Shown in pieces: positions 50,378 to 59,693 of a stretch of DNA of 64,000 nt (position 1 is its first letter; every line of letters starts with the position of its first letter). A program made the translations under genes and the position numbers. This DNA comes from Nocardioides ochotonae (GTDB lineage Bacteria; Actinomycetota; Actinomycetes; Propionibacteriales; Nocardioidaceae). A model generated the notes under the pieces. The model did not search any database and was not told the DNA's origin. It saw only the letters and a list, made by a program, of their open reading frames with translations. The stretch spans positions 2,839,001-2,903,000 of the forward strand of contig NZ_CP061769.1 in NCBI RefSeq assembly GCF_011420305.2. The letters run 5' to 3'.

Positions 50378-51166
50378 TCAGGCCTCGACGAGGTCGCGCG
50401 CGAGCGTCGTCGCGCCGACCACCGCGGCCGGCATCACCAGCACCGCGCCCAGCGGCACCAGGAAGCAGGCCTGCACCGACAACCCGAAGCCGAGCACCTG
50501 CAGCCGGTGGCCGCGCAGCAGCCGGGACCGCGCGTGACCGTCCAGGCCCCGGGCCTCGAGCGGGCGGCCGAGCAGCTCACCGGCCAGGAACCAGGCCGAG
50601 AGGCAGAACCCGCCTGCCAGGGCCGTCAGGGTGCCGACCACCGGCACCAGGCCGACCAGCACCACCCCCACGGTGGTCGCCAGGCCGAGCACCACCAGCG
50701 CGACCCCGTCCCCGAGCGAGCGCAGCAGCCCGACCTCGCTCTCGGGCACCGGGCCGCCCAGGGCCGCCTCCGTCTCCCGCCAGATCCGGGCGTAGAACGG
50801 GTCCCCCACCAGCAGCGTGAGCGACACGAACGTCGCCGCCGCGAGCACCACGAAGCCGGCCAGGACCGCCAGCGCGACGGTGACCCGGACGACCCGGCGC
50901 ACGGTGACGGAGGAGTCGTCGACGAACGGCGTCGCCCAGCCGACCAGGTCGCCGATCACGACGAGGAGCACGACGAACGCCGCGAGCAGCACCAGCAGCA
51001 CCGCGACGGCCGGCACCAGGCCGAGCAGCATCAGGCCCGGACGCCGGCGCCACATGCCGAAGCCGCGCACGAGGTGCCCGGGCCCCGAGCGCCTGGCGAC
51101 GCCCGCGAGCGCCGTGCGTCCAGGAGCGCCCGCACCCCCGGCCGGGGTCGCCCCGTGCTCAGCCAC
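50378..51166 (-). CDS. EI24 domain membrane protein (CysZ-like)
   Basis: A 262-aa protein with four or five membrane segments (GLMLLGLVPAVAVLLVLLAA, TVALAVLAGFVVLAAATF, VALVVLGLATTVGVVLVGLV). The region VGDPFYARIWRETEAALGGP matches the EI24/CysZ family, some of which take up sulfate. Start is GTG 51166, ten bases after the stop of the thioredoxin-fold gene, so co-transcribed. Substrate unproven. Confidence 0.82.
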   Translation of the reverse strand: MAEHGATPAGGAGAPGRTALAGVARRSGPGHLVRGFGMWRRRPGLMLLGLVPAVAVLLVLLAAFVVLLVVIGDLVGWATPFVDDSSVTVRRVVRVTVALAVLAGFVVLAAATFVSLTLLVGDPFYARIWRETEAALGGPVPESEVGLLRSLGDGVALVVLGLATTVGVVLVGLVPVVGTLTALAGGFCLSAWFLAGELLGRPLEARGLDGHARSRLLRGHRLQVLGFGLSVQACFLVPLGAVLVMPAAVVGATTLARDLVEA

Positions 51167-51175
51167 GGCCGCGGC

Positions 51176-52129
51176 TCAGAAGAGCGCCGAGGCGAGGTTC
51201 TGCCGGCCCCGCAGCACCCGCGGGTCGTCGTTGCCGACGGCGGCGAACAGGCCCAGCAGGTGGTCGCGGGCGCGGGTGCGCTCGGCCCCCGCCGTACGAC
51301 GCACGAGGTCGACGAGGCGGTTGAAGGCGTCCTCGACGTGGCCGCCGAGCATGTCGAGGTCGGCGACCATCGTCTGGGCGTCGATGTCGTCGGGGTTCGC
51401 GGCCGCGGCGGCGCGGGCGGTGTTCAGGTCGACGCCCTGGGTGCGCTGGAGCACCTTGGCCATCGCCAGGCCGGCGGCGGCCTCGGCGTCGGCGGGGTTG
51501 GCGTCGACGAGCTTCTGGTACTCCGCCACCGCGCGGTCGATGTCGCCCTCGCCGAGCGCGTCCTGCGCCGCGGCGTAGCGCGGGTCGACCTGCTCCTCCT
51601 CGCCCTCGGCCGCGGCGACGTGGCGCGGCTGGTGGCGGTCGGTGATGCCCTGCACGGTGAGCTGCTGGGCCAGCTGGGTGAACATCGCGCGCAGGTCGGC
51701 CACCGGGACCGGGCCGGGGATCGGCTGGGTCGCCGGGCGACCGTCGAGCAGCACCAGCATCAGCGGCACCTGCGGGATCTGCATGGCCTGCGCGATCTGC
51801 GGCGACGCGTCGACGTCGATCAGCGCGGCCAGGAACCGGCCCTCGTGCTCGGAGACCACCGCCGCGACGTCGGCGGCGAACGTGTCGCCCGCAGCCGCCT
51901 GCGAGGGCGAGTGGAAGACCAGCACGACCGGCGCGGTCATCGAGGCCTCGAGGGTGCTCTGGAAGTTCGTCTCGTCGACCTGCACGACGTACGCCGAGGC
52001 GCCGGCGGGGGCGCCGGATCCGCCGGGCGCCGCGGGGGCCGGGCCGCCCGCGGGAGGCGGCGTCGGGGCCGGTCGCTTCAGCGCCGACAGGTCGATGGCA
52101 CCGGGACGGGAGAACGGCTGCTGCGTCAT
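51176..52129 (-). CDS. Thioredoxin-fold TPR protein (YbbN/CnoX-like) without CXXC
   Basis: A 317-aa protein: Pro/Ala-rich N-terminus (1-55), thioredoxin fold (about 60-165) and a TPR-like C-terminal domain (AVAEYQKLVDANPADAEAAAGL). Where thioredoxins carry WCGPC this protein has VFHSPSQAAAG, so the redox pair is absent; many YbbN/CnoX proteins likewise act as redox-independent holdases. ATG 52129 follows TAGGAT (52137-52142, minus strand) by seven bases. In operon with the EI24 gene. Confidence 0.88.
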   Translation of the reverse strand: MTQQPFSRPGAIDLSALKRPAPTPPPAGGPAPAAPGGSGAPAGASAYVVQVDETNFQSTLEASMTAPVVLVFHSPSQAAAGDTFAADVAAVVSEHEGRFLAALIDVDASPQIAQAMQIPQVPLMLVLLDGRPATQPIPGPVPVADLRAMFTQLAQQLTVQGITDRHQPRHVAAAEGEEEQVDPRYAAAQDALGEGDIDRAVAEYQKLVDANPADAEAAAGLAMAKVLQRTQGVDLNTARAAAAANPDDIDAQTMVADLDMLGGHVEDAFNRLVDLVRRTAGAERTRARDHLLGLFAAVGNDDPRVLRGRQNLASALF

Positions 52130-52196
52130 GGCCCACATCCTAGGGAAGAGGGCCTCGTCCGCGCCGCTCACGTCCGCGCGGGCGGGCGTCCAGGGG

Positions 52197-53231
52197 TCAG
52201 CCGGCGCCCGGGCGGGCGGCGAGCAGCTCGTCGGCCGCCGCGTAGGGGTCGCACTCCCCCGCCGCGACCCGGGCCGCGAGGGCGTCGAGCTCGACCCGAC
52301 CGCCGAGGCCGCCCCAGGCGGTCCGCATCGCGGTCAGCGCGATCGCCTCGATCTCCGCGCGGGCGCGCCGCTCCCGGCGCCGGGCGAGCTCGCCGGTGTC
52401 CTGCAGCCAGGCGTGGTGCTCCTCGAGCGCCTCGACGACCTCGACCACCCCGGCGCCGCTGCGGGCCGAGGTCGCCAGCACCGGCGCGCGCCAGGCGTCC
52501 GGCTCGCGCTCGGCGAGCGCCAGCATCGAGCGCAGGTCGCGGCGCACCTGCTCGGCGCCGTCGCGGTCGGCCTTGTTGACGACGTAGACGTCGCCGATCT
52601 CGAGGATCCCGGCCTTCGCGGCCTGGATGCCGTCGCCCATGCCCGGCGCCAGCAGCACCACCGTGGAGTCGGCCTGGGCGGCGATGTCGACCTCGCTCTG
52701 CCCGACGCCGACGGTCTCGACGAGCACCACGTCGTACCCGGCGGCGTCGAGGACCCGGATCGCCTGCGGCGTCGACCAGGCCAGGCCGCCGAGGTGGCCG
52801 CGCGCGGCCATCGAGCGGATGAAGACGCCCGGGTCGGCCGCGTGGTCCGACATCCGGACCCGGTCGCCGAGCAGCGCGCCGCCGGAGAACGGCGAGGAGG
52901 GGTCGACCGCGAGCACGCCGACCCGGCGCCCGGCGTCGCGGAAGGCCCGCACCAGGGCGCTGGTGGAGGTGGACTTGCCGACGCCGGGAGCGCCGGTCAG
53001 CCCGATCACGCGGGCGCGTCCGGTGTACGGCGCCAGGGCGGCGCCCACCTCGCGCAGCAGCGGCGACTCGTCCTCGACGAGCGAGACCAGGCGCGCCACC
53101 GCGCGCGGCTCGCCGGCGCGTGCGGAGGCGACGAGGTCGGGGACCGACGCCTGACGGCGCCGGCCCCCTCTCGCCTCACCGCTCGGCCCGCCCTCGCCGC
53201 TCGGGGAGGTCGTGCCGCTCGGGGAGCTCAC
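52197..53231 (-). CDS. meaB: Methylmalonyl-CoA mutase-associated GTPase MeaB
   Basis: G3E-type GTPase that loads and protects adenosylcobalamin on methylmalonyl-CoA mutase, 344 aa. P-loop GAPGVGKST, switch/Walker B VETVGVGQSEVD, and base-recognition NKAD are intact, as is VDPSSPFSGGALLGDRVRM. The first 20 residues are an SG-rich tail. GTG 53231 lies six bases after the thiolase stop. No mutase gene is in the window. Confidence 0.95.
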   Translation of the reverse strand: MSSPSGTTSPSGEGGPSGEARGGRRRQASVPDLVASARAGEPRAVARLVSLVEDESPLLREVGAALAPYTGRARVIGLTGAPGVGKSTSTSALVRAFRDAGRRVGVLAVDPSSPFSGGALLGDRVRMSDHAADPGVFIRSMAARGHLGGLAWSTPQAIRVLDAAGYDVVLVETVGVGQSEVDIAAQADSTVVLLAPGMGDGIQAAKAGILEIGDVYVVNKADRDGAEQVRRDLRSMLALAEREPDAWRAPVLATSARSGAGVVEVVEALEEHHAWLQDTGELARRRERRARAEIEAIALTAMRTAWGGLGGRVELDALAARVAAGECDPYAAADELLAARPGAG

Positions 53232-53237
53232 GGCAGG

Positions 53238-54425
53238 TCAGGCCTGCGGGACCCGGACGATCAGCGCGTCACCCTGGCCGCCACCGCCGCACAGCGCCGC
53301 CGCACCGAGGCCGCCACCGCGCCGCTTGAGCTCGAGGGCGAGGTGCAGGACGATCCGGGCGCCGGACATGCCGACGGGGTGGCCGAGCGCGATCGCGCCG
53401 CCGTTGACGTTGACCTTGGCCTCGTCGAGACCCAGCTCGCGTGCCGAGGAGATACCGACCGCGGCGAACGCCTCGTTGAACTCGACCAGGTCGAGGTCGG
53501 TGGGCGCGATCCCCTCCTTCTCGCAGGCCTTCGCGGTGGCCGCGGCGGGCTGGAGCTGGAGGGTCGAGTCGGGGCCGGCGACCTGGCCGTGGGCGCCGAT
53601 CTCGGCGAGCCACTCCAGGCCGAGCTCCTCGGCCTTGGCCTTGCTCATCACGACGACGGCGCAGGCGCCGTCGGAGATCTGCGAGGACGACGCCGCGGTG
53701 ATCGTGCCCTCCTTGCTGAAGGCGGGGCGCAGCCTGCCGAGCGACTCGGCGGTGGTGTCGCCGCGGACGCCCTCGTCCTCGGAGACCACGACCTCGCCCT
53801 TGCGGGTCTTCACCGTCACCGGCACGACCTCGTCGGCGAACACGCCGTTCTTCCAGGCCAGCGCCGCCTTCTGGTGCGACTGGGCGGCGAACTCGTCCTG
53901 CTCCGCGCGAGTGAGGTTCTGCGCCGCGGCGTTGCACTCCTCGGTCAGCAGGCCCATGGCCTGGCTGGTGAACTGGTCGAAGAGGGCGTCGTAGGCCATC
54001 GAGTCGACCAGCTTGACGTCACCGAACTTGATGCCCTCGCGCGACTTGGGCAGGAAGTGCGGGGCGTTGGTCATGGACTCCATGCCGCCGGCCACGACGA
54101 TCTCGCACTCCCCGGCGCGCACCAGCTGGTCGGCCAGCGCGATCGCGTTGACGCCGGACAGGCAGACCTTGTTGATCGTGATGGAGGGGACGCTCATCGG
54201 GATGCCGCCGGCGACGGCCGCGGTGCGCGCCGGGTTCTGCCCGGCGCCCGCCTGGATGACCTGGCCCATGACCACGTAGTCGACCTGCTCGCCGGTGACG
54301 CCGGCCTTCTCCAGGGCGCCCTTGATGGCGACGCCACCGAGGTCGGCGGCGGAGAGGTCCTTCAGGCCGCCCGAGAGACGACCGATCGGGGTACGGGCCC
54401 CGGCGACGATGACAGTTGCGGACAT
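53238..54425 (-). CDS. Acetyl-CoA C-acetyltransferase (thiolase)
   Basis: A 395-aa thiolase, condensing or cleaving acetoacetyl-CoA. Active-site cysteine is in NKVCLSG, the second site [10 protein letters not shown] contains the catalytic His, and [12 protein letters not shown] the third cysteine. GGAGGA lies upstream of ATG 54425. With ccr and the epimerase nearby, the biosynthetic direction (toward butyryl/ethylmalonyl-CoA) is plausible; the motif set alone does not fix direction. Confidence 0.93.
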   Translation of the reverse strand: MSATVIVAGARTPIGRLSGGLKDLSAADLGGVAIKGALEKAGVTGEQVDYVVMGQVIQAGAGQNPARTAAVAGGIPMSVPSITINKVCLSGVNAIALADQLVRAGECEIVVAGGMESMTNAPHFLPKSREGIKFGDVKLVDSMAYDALFDQFTSQAMGLLTEECNAAAQNLTRAEQDEFAAQSHQKAALAWKNGVFADEVVPVTVKTRKGEVVVSEDEGVRGDTTAESLGRLRPAFSKEGTITAASSSQISDGACAVVVMSKAKAEELGLEWLAEIGAHGQVAGPDSTLQLQPAAATAKACEKEGIAPTDLDLVEFNEAFAAVGISSARELGLDEAKVNVNGGAIALGHPVGMSGARIVLHLALELKRRGGGLGAAALCGGGGQGDALIVRVPQA

Positions 54426-54594
54426 GGCGGATTTCCTCCAGTGGTCGCCGGCCGCGGGGCGGACCGGTGGTCGGGGCGATGCCCGCGACACTACCCACGA
54501 CGTTGCGGGGTGGCGAGGCACGTCCGGACGGCCCGCCTGAGGCTCTTCTCACAACCCGTCGAAAGCCGAGGGGGCGAGCCGTCACCATGTCGAC

Positions 54595-55041
54595 ATGACC
54601 AGCCTCGACATCCCCGCGCACCTGTTCACCCACATCGACCACGTCGGCATCGCCGTGCCCGACCTGGACGCCGCGATCGCCTTCTACCGGGACACCTTCG
54701 GGATGCGCCTGGCCCACCAGGAGGTCAACGAGGCCCAGGGCGTGCGCGAGGCGATGATGGCGGTCGGCGAGTCCGGCTCCTGCATCCAGCTGCTCGCCCC
54801 GCTCGACGAGACCTCGACGATCGCCAAGTTCCTGGACCGCTCCGGTCCCGGCCTCCAGCAGCTCGCCTACCGCGTGACCGACATCGAGCAGGTCAGCGCG
54901 ATCCTGCGCGAGCGCGGCCTGCGACTGCTGTACGACGCGCCGCGCCGCGGCACCTCGGACTCCCGGATCAACTTCGTGCACCCCAAGGACGCCGGCGGCG
55001 TGCTGGTCGAGCTCGTCGAGCCCGCCCCGGCCGCGCACTGA
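54595..55041 (+). CDS. mce: Methylmalonyl-CoA epimerase
   Basis: A 148-aa vicinal oxygen chelate protein interconverting (R)- and (S)-methylmalonyl-CoA, and often ethylmalonyl-CoA. Metal ligands are in HIDHVGIAVPDLDAA and the C-terminal GGVLVELVEP. CACCAT (54583-54588) lies six bases before the ATG, a weak leaderless candidate. It is divergent from the thiolase gene and followed by a hairpin. Confidence 0.95.
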   Translation: MTSLDIPAHLFTHIDHVGIAVPDLDAAIAFYRDTFGMRLAHQEVNEAQGVREAMMAVGESGSCIQLLAPLDETSTIAKFLDRSGPGLQQLAYRVTDIEQVSAILRERGLRLLYDAPRRGTSDSRINFVHPKDAGGVLVELVEPAPAAH

Positions 55042-55064
55042 TCCCCCGCTGATCGCGTACCGAC

Positions 55065-55096
55065 CTGGGGGCGGGGCCTACGGGCCCCGCCCCCAG
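55065..55096 (+). terminator. Terminator after mce
   Basis: CTGGGGGCGGGGCC / GGCCCCGCCCCCAG, 14-bp perfect stem with loop TACG, 23 bases after the stop, followed by ATTGGTT. Confidence 0.82.
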
Positions 55097-55180
55097 ATTG
55101 GTTGAGACCTGCGCCACACCCCATGTTCAGACTTGGTTACTCGTGGGTATCTTCGCGGGAACACCGACCTAGGAGCTCCC

Positions 55181-56521
55181 GTGCAGCAGATTCTCGACGC
55201 CATCCAGGCCGACGACGCCACGCCCCAGGACTTCGCCTCCCTGCCCCTCCCCGAGTCCTACCGCGCCGTGACGGTGCACAAGGACGAGGTGGACATGTTC
55301 GAGGGGGTGTCCAGCAAGGAGAAGGACCCGCGCAAGTCCCTGCACGTCGACGAGGTGCCGCTGCCCGAGCTCGGCCCCGGTGAGGCGTTCGTGGCGGTGA
55401 TGGCCTCCGCGATCAACTACAACACCGTGTGGACCTCGATCTTCGAGCCGGTCTCGACCTTCGGGTTCCTCGAGCGCTACGGGCGCACCTCCCCGCTGGG
55501 CAAGCGCCACGACCTGCCGTACCACATCGTGGGATCCGACCTGTCCGGCGTCGTGCTGAAGACCGGCCCCGGCGTCACCAAGTGGAAGCCGGGCGACCGC
55601 GTGGTGGCGCACTGCCTCTCCGTGGAGCTCGAGGGCCCCGACGGGCACAACGACACGATGCTCGACCCCGAGCAGCGGATCTGGGGCTTCGAGACCAACT
55701 TCGGCGGCCTCGCCGAGGTCGCGATGGTCAAGGCCAACCAGCTCATGCCGAAGCCGGAGCACCTCACCTGGGAGGAGGCCGCCTCGCCGGGGCTGGTGAA
55801 CTGCACGGCGTACCGCCAGCTGGTGAGCAAGAACGGCGGCGACATGAAGCAGGGCGACAACGTCCTGATCTGGGGCGCCTCGGGTGGCCTGGGCGGCTTC
55901 GCGACGCAGTACGCCCTCAACGGCGGCGCCACCCCGATCTGCGTGGTGTCCAGCGAGGAGAAGGCGGCGATCGCGCGCTCGATGGGCGCCGAACTGATCA
56001 TCAACCGCGCGGAGGAGGACTACCGCTTCTGGAACGACGAGGGCACCCAGCAGGACCCCCGCGAGTGGAAGCGGTTCGGAGCGAAGATCCGTGAGCTGAC
56101 CGGCGGCGAGGACATCGACATCGTCTTCGAGCACCCCGGGCGCGAGACCTTCGGCGCGAGCGTGTTCGTGACCCGCAAGGGCGGCACCATCACGACCTGC
56201 GCCTCGACCTCGGGCTACATGCACGAGTACGACAACCGCTACCTGTGGATGAACCTCAAGAAGATCATCTCCAGCCACTTCGCGAACTACCGCGAGTCGT
56301 GGGAGGCCAACCGCCTGATCGCGAAGGGCGCGATCCACCCGACGCTGTCGCGCACCTACAAGCTCGACGAGACCGGTCAGGCTGCGCTCGACGTGCACCA
56401 CAACTTGCACCAGGGCAAGGTCGGCGTCCTCTGCCTGTCTCCCCAGGAGGGCCTCGGCGTGCGCAACGCCGAGCTCCGGGCCCAGCACGAGGCGGCGATC
56501 AACCGCTTCCGCGGGGTCTGA
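55181..56521 (+). CDS. ccr: Crotonyl-CoA carboxylase/reductase
   Basis: NADPH-dependent reductive carboxylation of crotonyl-CoA to ethylmalonyl-CoA, 446 aa. GTG 55181 has AGGAG five bases upstream. From this start the CO2-pocket residues fall at the published numbers of the Kitasatospora enzyme: Asn81 (INYNTVW), Phe170 and Glu171 (GFETNFGG), with the histidine at 366 rather than 365 (SSHFANYRE). NADPH Rossmann motif WGASGGLGGFATQYA. It either supplies extender units or drives the ethylmalonyl-CoA pathway; ecm and mcl are not in the window. Confidence 0.96.
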   Translation: MQQILDAIQADDATPQDFASLPLPESYRAVTVHKDEVDMFEGVSSKEKDPRKSLHVDEVPLPELGPGEAFVAVMASAINYNTVWTSIFEPVSTFGFLERYGRTSPLGKRHDLPYHIVGSDLSGVVLKTGPGVTKWKPGDRVVAHCLSVELEGPDGHNDTMLDPEQRIWGFETNFGGLAEVAMVKANQLMPKPEHLTWEEAASPGLVNCTAYRQLVSKNGGDMKQGDNVLIWGASGGLGGFATQYALNGGATPICVVSSEEKAAIARSMGAELIINRAEEDYRFWNDEGTQQDPREWKRFGAKIRELTGGEDIDIVFEHPGRETFGASVFVTRKGGTITTCASTSGYMHEYDNRYLWMNLKKIISSHFANYRESWEANRLIAKGAIHPTLSRTYKLDETGQAALDVHHNLHQGKVGVLCLSPQEGLGVRNAELRAQHEAAINRFRGV

Positions 56522-56716
56522 CGGGCTCGCCGGGCCCCCGCGGGCGCCACCCGTCCAGACATCTGTGAGGAACCCCGTCCGCCCCTCGGGCATCGGGAGT
56601 GGCGGGTGGGTTCTTCACCGTCCATCGGGGAGGATGGGGGGCAGCGCGGGGGTGCCGGCACGCACCGGTCCACACCGTGACAGCGATCCACCCGATCTCA
56701 GTGGAAGAGGAACTCG

Positions 56717-57943
56717 ATGAGCGACCAGGGTCTGTCCATCTTCGACGACGAGCCGGAGCGCGGCACCTCGCCGGACGCCGACAAGACGCAGGTCATCCCC
56801 GTCGTCAAGAACCCGTCCCCAGCCCCGGGTCCGTCCCAGCCGGCCGGGCGTCCCGCCCCACGACCGGCCGCGCAGCGCCCCGCCGCTCCGGCCGCCGCCG
56901 TACCGCCTCCGCCCGCGCCCGCCGCTGCCGCACCTCGTGCCGCGGCGGCGCCGGTCGAGCGCTTCCCCATCGTGCGCCGCAACGGCTACGAGCCCAGCGC
57001 CGTCGACGCCCGACTCGCCCAGCTCGCCGCTGAGCGCGCCGGGCTCGCCTCCGGCCTGACCCAGGCCGAGCAGCGCACCGCCGCACTGCAGGCCGAGCTG
57101 GAGCGGGCCCGCGAGCAGCTCGCCGAGGTCGAGAACCCGTCGTACGCCGGCCTGGGCGGGCGCGCCAGCGCCATGCTGCGCCTCGCCGAGGAGGAGGCCG
57201 CCGAGATCCGCGAGACCGCGCTGCGCGAGGCCTCGGAGATCCGCGAGCAGGCCACCCGCGACGCGAAGGCCACCCGTGCCGACGCCGCCCGCGAGGCCGA
57301 GGACATGCGCGTGGTGCAGCTCCAGGAGCTCGACGAGCAGCGCACCCGCGCCATGGCCGACGCCGAGCAGGAGCGCGCGCTCGCCCGCAGCGAGGCCGAG
57401 GACCTGCGCGCCTCCGCTCGCCGTGAGGCCGAGCAGCTGCGCCTGGCCTCCCAGCAGGAGGCCACCGAGCTGCGCACCACCGCCCAGCGCGAGGTCGAGC
57501 AGGCGCGCGCCGCCGCGGACCGCGAGGTCCAGGAGGCCCGCCGGATGCTGGCGGTCGAGAAGGAGCGCCTGGCCCGCGAGGCCACCGACTTCCACCAGAG
57601 CGCCACCGCGGAGACCCGCAAGCTGGTCGAGGAGGCCGAGGCCCGCGCCACGGCCGCCGAGGAGCGTGCCCGCCAGGCGAACCTCCAGGCCAGCGAGCAG
57701 CGCAGCCACGCCCAGGCGGAGGCCGAGGCGCTGCTGGTCCGGGCCCGCCGCGAGGCCGAGCAGATCGTGACCTCGGCGCGCAGCCAGGCCGACTCGATCA
57801 GCTCCACCGGCCAGGCCGAGGCCGAGCGCGAGCTCGCCGCCACCCGTGCCGAGCTGGACCGCCTGCGCCGTCGCCGCGACGCCATCACCGCCCAGCTCGC
57901 CTCGCTGCGCGACGTGGTCGCCGGCTTCGGCGACGACGACTGA
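56717..57943 (+). CDS. Scy/FilP-type cytoskeletal coiled-coil protein
   Basis: A 408-aa protein: acidic N-terminus with a Pro/Ala-rich linker (35-80), then PIVRRNGYEPSAVDARLAQL, a DivIVA-like lead-in, and about 270 residues of nearly unbroken coiled coil in hendecad/heptad style (EAAEIRETALREASEIREQA and on). In Streptomyces, scy and filP, which organise polar growth, lie beside the meaB/thiolase/epimerase genes; the same neighbourhood here supports equivalence. RBS GAGG precedes ATG. Confidence 0.82.
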   Translation: MSDQGLSIFDDEPERGTSPDADKTQVIPVVKNPSPAPGPSQPAGRPAPRPAAQRPAAPAAAVPPPPAPAAAAPRAAAAPVERFPIVRRNGYEPSAVDARLAQLAAERAGLASGLTQAEQRTAALQAELERAREQLAEVENPSYAGLGGRASAMLRLAEEEAAEIRETALREASEIREQATRDAKATRADAAREAEDMRVVQLQELDEQRTRAMADAEQERALARSEAEDLRASARREAEQLRLASQQEATELRTTAQREVEQARAAADREVQEARRMLAVEKERLAREATDFHQSATAETRKLVEEAEARATAAEERARQANLQASEQRSHAQAEAEALLVRARREAEQIVTSARSQADSISSTGQAEAERELAATRAELDRLRRRRDAITAQLASLRDVVAGFGDDD

Positions 57944-57956
57944 CCCCACCCACACT

Positions 57957-58026
57957 CACGAGCGCCGACTCGGCCCCCATGGTGGGCCGAGTCGGCGCTT
58001 GTGGTTGCACGAGTCGGCGCTTGTGG
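57957..58026 (+). repeat. Dispersed paired repeat, copy 5, with hairpin
   Basis: AGCGCCGACTCGGCCC (57961-57976) pairs perfectly with its reverse complement (57984-57999) around CCATGGT. The right arm continues into two tandem units, each containing the identical GAGTCGGCGCTTGTGG (57989-58004 and 58011-58026). It lies between the converging coiled-coil and EamA genes and may end transcription from the coiled-coil gene. Confidence 0.72.
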
Positions 58027-58130
58027 CGCGGGCGCGGGCGCTTCCCACGGACTGTCGACGCTTCGCACGTCGTACGACGCGTGTGGAGCGGCAATAACCC
58101 CGCGTTGCAGCTGGCGCGGGCGGCACCGCC

Positions 58131-59099
58131 TCAGATCGTGGGCTCGACGCGCACGACGGTGCGCTCGCCGGCCTGGACGCCGACCACGCCGACGAGCACC
58201 AGCAGGCCACCGGCGAGCTGGACCCAGCCGGGCAGCTCGTGCAGGAGCAGCCAGGCGAACCCCACCGCGGCGACGACCTCGAGCAGCGCGACGAACGACG
58301 CCAGCCGGGAGCCGAGCCGCCGGCCGGCGGCGATGCCGGTGGTGTAGGCGATCGCCGCGGTGACCACGCCCAGGGCGACCAGGGGGACCCACCAGGAGAC
58401 CTCGCCGACGGCGTACTGCGCCGGGGTGGTCCCCGCCGACATGGGCAGTACGCCGAGCACCGCGAGGGTGCCGAGGACGACGGTGCCGACCACCAGCCCG
58501 CCGGCAGCGAGCACCATCGGCGGCAGCCCGAAGCTCTCGTCGGCGGAGATCACGAAGTAGGACGCGGCCCCCACCATCGCACCGAGCGCCCACAGCACGC
58601 CGACGACGCTCAGCTCGGCGCCGGAGAACACATCGAGCACCAGCACCAGACCGGCGACGGACACGGCCGCGCCGGTGAGTGTCACCGCGCCCGGACGGTG
58701 GCCGTGGCGCAGCCACATCCAGCCCACGACGGCGGCGGGGGCGGTGTACTCGATCAGGAGCGCCGGCGCCACCTGCATGTGCTGCACGGCCGAGAAGTAG
58801 CAGAACTGCGCCCCCGCGACGGCGAGCAGGCCGTAGAGAGTCACGACGCCGGCGTTGTCGCGCAGCAGCGACCACCGCCCGCGCAGGGCCACGAGCCCGA
58901 AGGGCAGCACCAGGAGCGCGGCCATGCCGACCCGCACCAGGACGACGGCTCCGGGGCTCCAGCCCGTGTCGAGCAACCCCCGCGCGAGCGAGCCGGACAT
59001 GCCGAAGCTGAGAGCGGAGGCCACGGCGAAGCCGAGGCCGGTCGCCAGACGCCGCCCGGCGGCCGCCGAGACCGTCGCGTCATGGGTCACTGATGCCAT
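58131..59099 (-). CDS. EamA family transporter (DMT superfamily)
   Basis: A 322-aa membrane protein with ten predicted helices and two EamA repeats (FAVASALSFGMSGSLARGLL and VGVLWALGAMVGAASYFVIS). It is divergent from a CGNR zinc-finger gene with only 38 bp between start codons; TAGCGT (59108-59113, minus strand) is its likely -10. The pair suggests a small-molecule exporter under local control. Confidence 0.88.
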   Translation of the reverse strand: MASVTHDATVSAAAGRRLATGLGFAVASALSFGMSGSLARGLLDTGWSPGAVVLVRVGMAALLVLPFGLVALRGRWSLLRDNAGVVTLYGLLAVAGAQFCYFSAVQHMQVAPALLIEYTAPAAVVGWMWLRHGHRPGAVTLTGAAVSVAGLVLVLDVFSGAELSVVGVLWALGAMVGAASYFVISADESFGLPPMVLAAGGLVVGTVVLGTLAVLGVLPMSAGTTPAQYAVGEVSWWVPLVALGVVTAAIAYTTGIAAGRRLGSRLASFVALLEVVAAVGFAWLLLHELPGWVQLAGGLLVLVGVVGVQAGERTVVRVEPTI

Positions 59100-59137
59100 G
59101 GTCCCTGACGCTAGGCGTTGGGCGGTAACCTGTCAAA

Positions 59138-59683
59138 GTGACCTTCGCTCATGACACCGCCGTGTCCCTGCAGGCCGCCGCCGCTCTCGCGAACTCCGCC
59201 CTGCCCCCCGACACCCTGACGTCCGTCGCCGATCTCGACGAGTTCTACGCCGCCTGGGAGTACACCGGCCGGCGCGAGGGGACGCGCGCCGAGCTCGACG
59301 ACGTGCGCGCCCTGCGCCCGCGGCTGCGCGAGCTGCTCACCGCCGAGCGCGACGCAGCCGTCGACCTGGTCAACGCGATGCTGCGCGAGGGGGCGGCGCT
59401 CCCCCAGCTGGTGCGCCACGACGACTGGGACTGGCACCTGCACGCGGTGGATCCCGACGCCCCGCTGGTGACCCGCATCTGTGTCGAGACCGCGATGGCG
59501 ATGACCGACGTCATCCGTGCCGACGAGCTGAGCCGCCTCGGCGTCTGCGCCGACGAGGACTGCGAGGGCGTCGTCGTGGACCTCTCGCGCAACCGCTCCA
59601 AGCGGTTCTGCTCGGTGGCCTGCGGCAACCGCAACGCCGTGGCCGCCTACCGCGCCCGCCAGTCCTCGGTCCCGGCCGGCTGA
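59138..59683 (+). CDS. CGNR zinc-finger domain protein (putative regulator)
   Basis: A 181-aa protein of the ABATE/CGNR family. The N-terminal helical domain is stress-associated ABATE-like; the C-terminus has a four-cysteine zinc site, CADEDC then RFCSVACGNRNAVAAYRAR, containing the namesake CGNR. TAACCT (59126-59131) ends six bases before GTG 59138. Likely a regulator of the divergent EamA gene. Confidence 0.9.
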   Translation: MTFAHDTAVSLQAAAALANSALPPDTLTSVADLDEFYAAWEYTGRREGTRAELDDVRALRPRLRELLTAERDAAVDLVNAMLREGAALPQLVRHDDWDWHLHAVDPDAPLVTRICVETAMAMTDVIRADELSRLGVCADEDCEGVVVDLSRNRSKRFCSVACGNRNAVAAYRARQSSVPAG

Positions 59684-59693
59684 GCCGCGCCGC

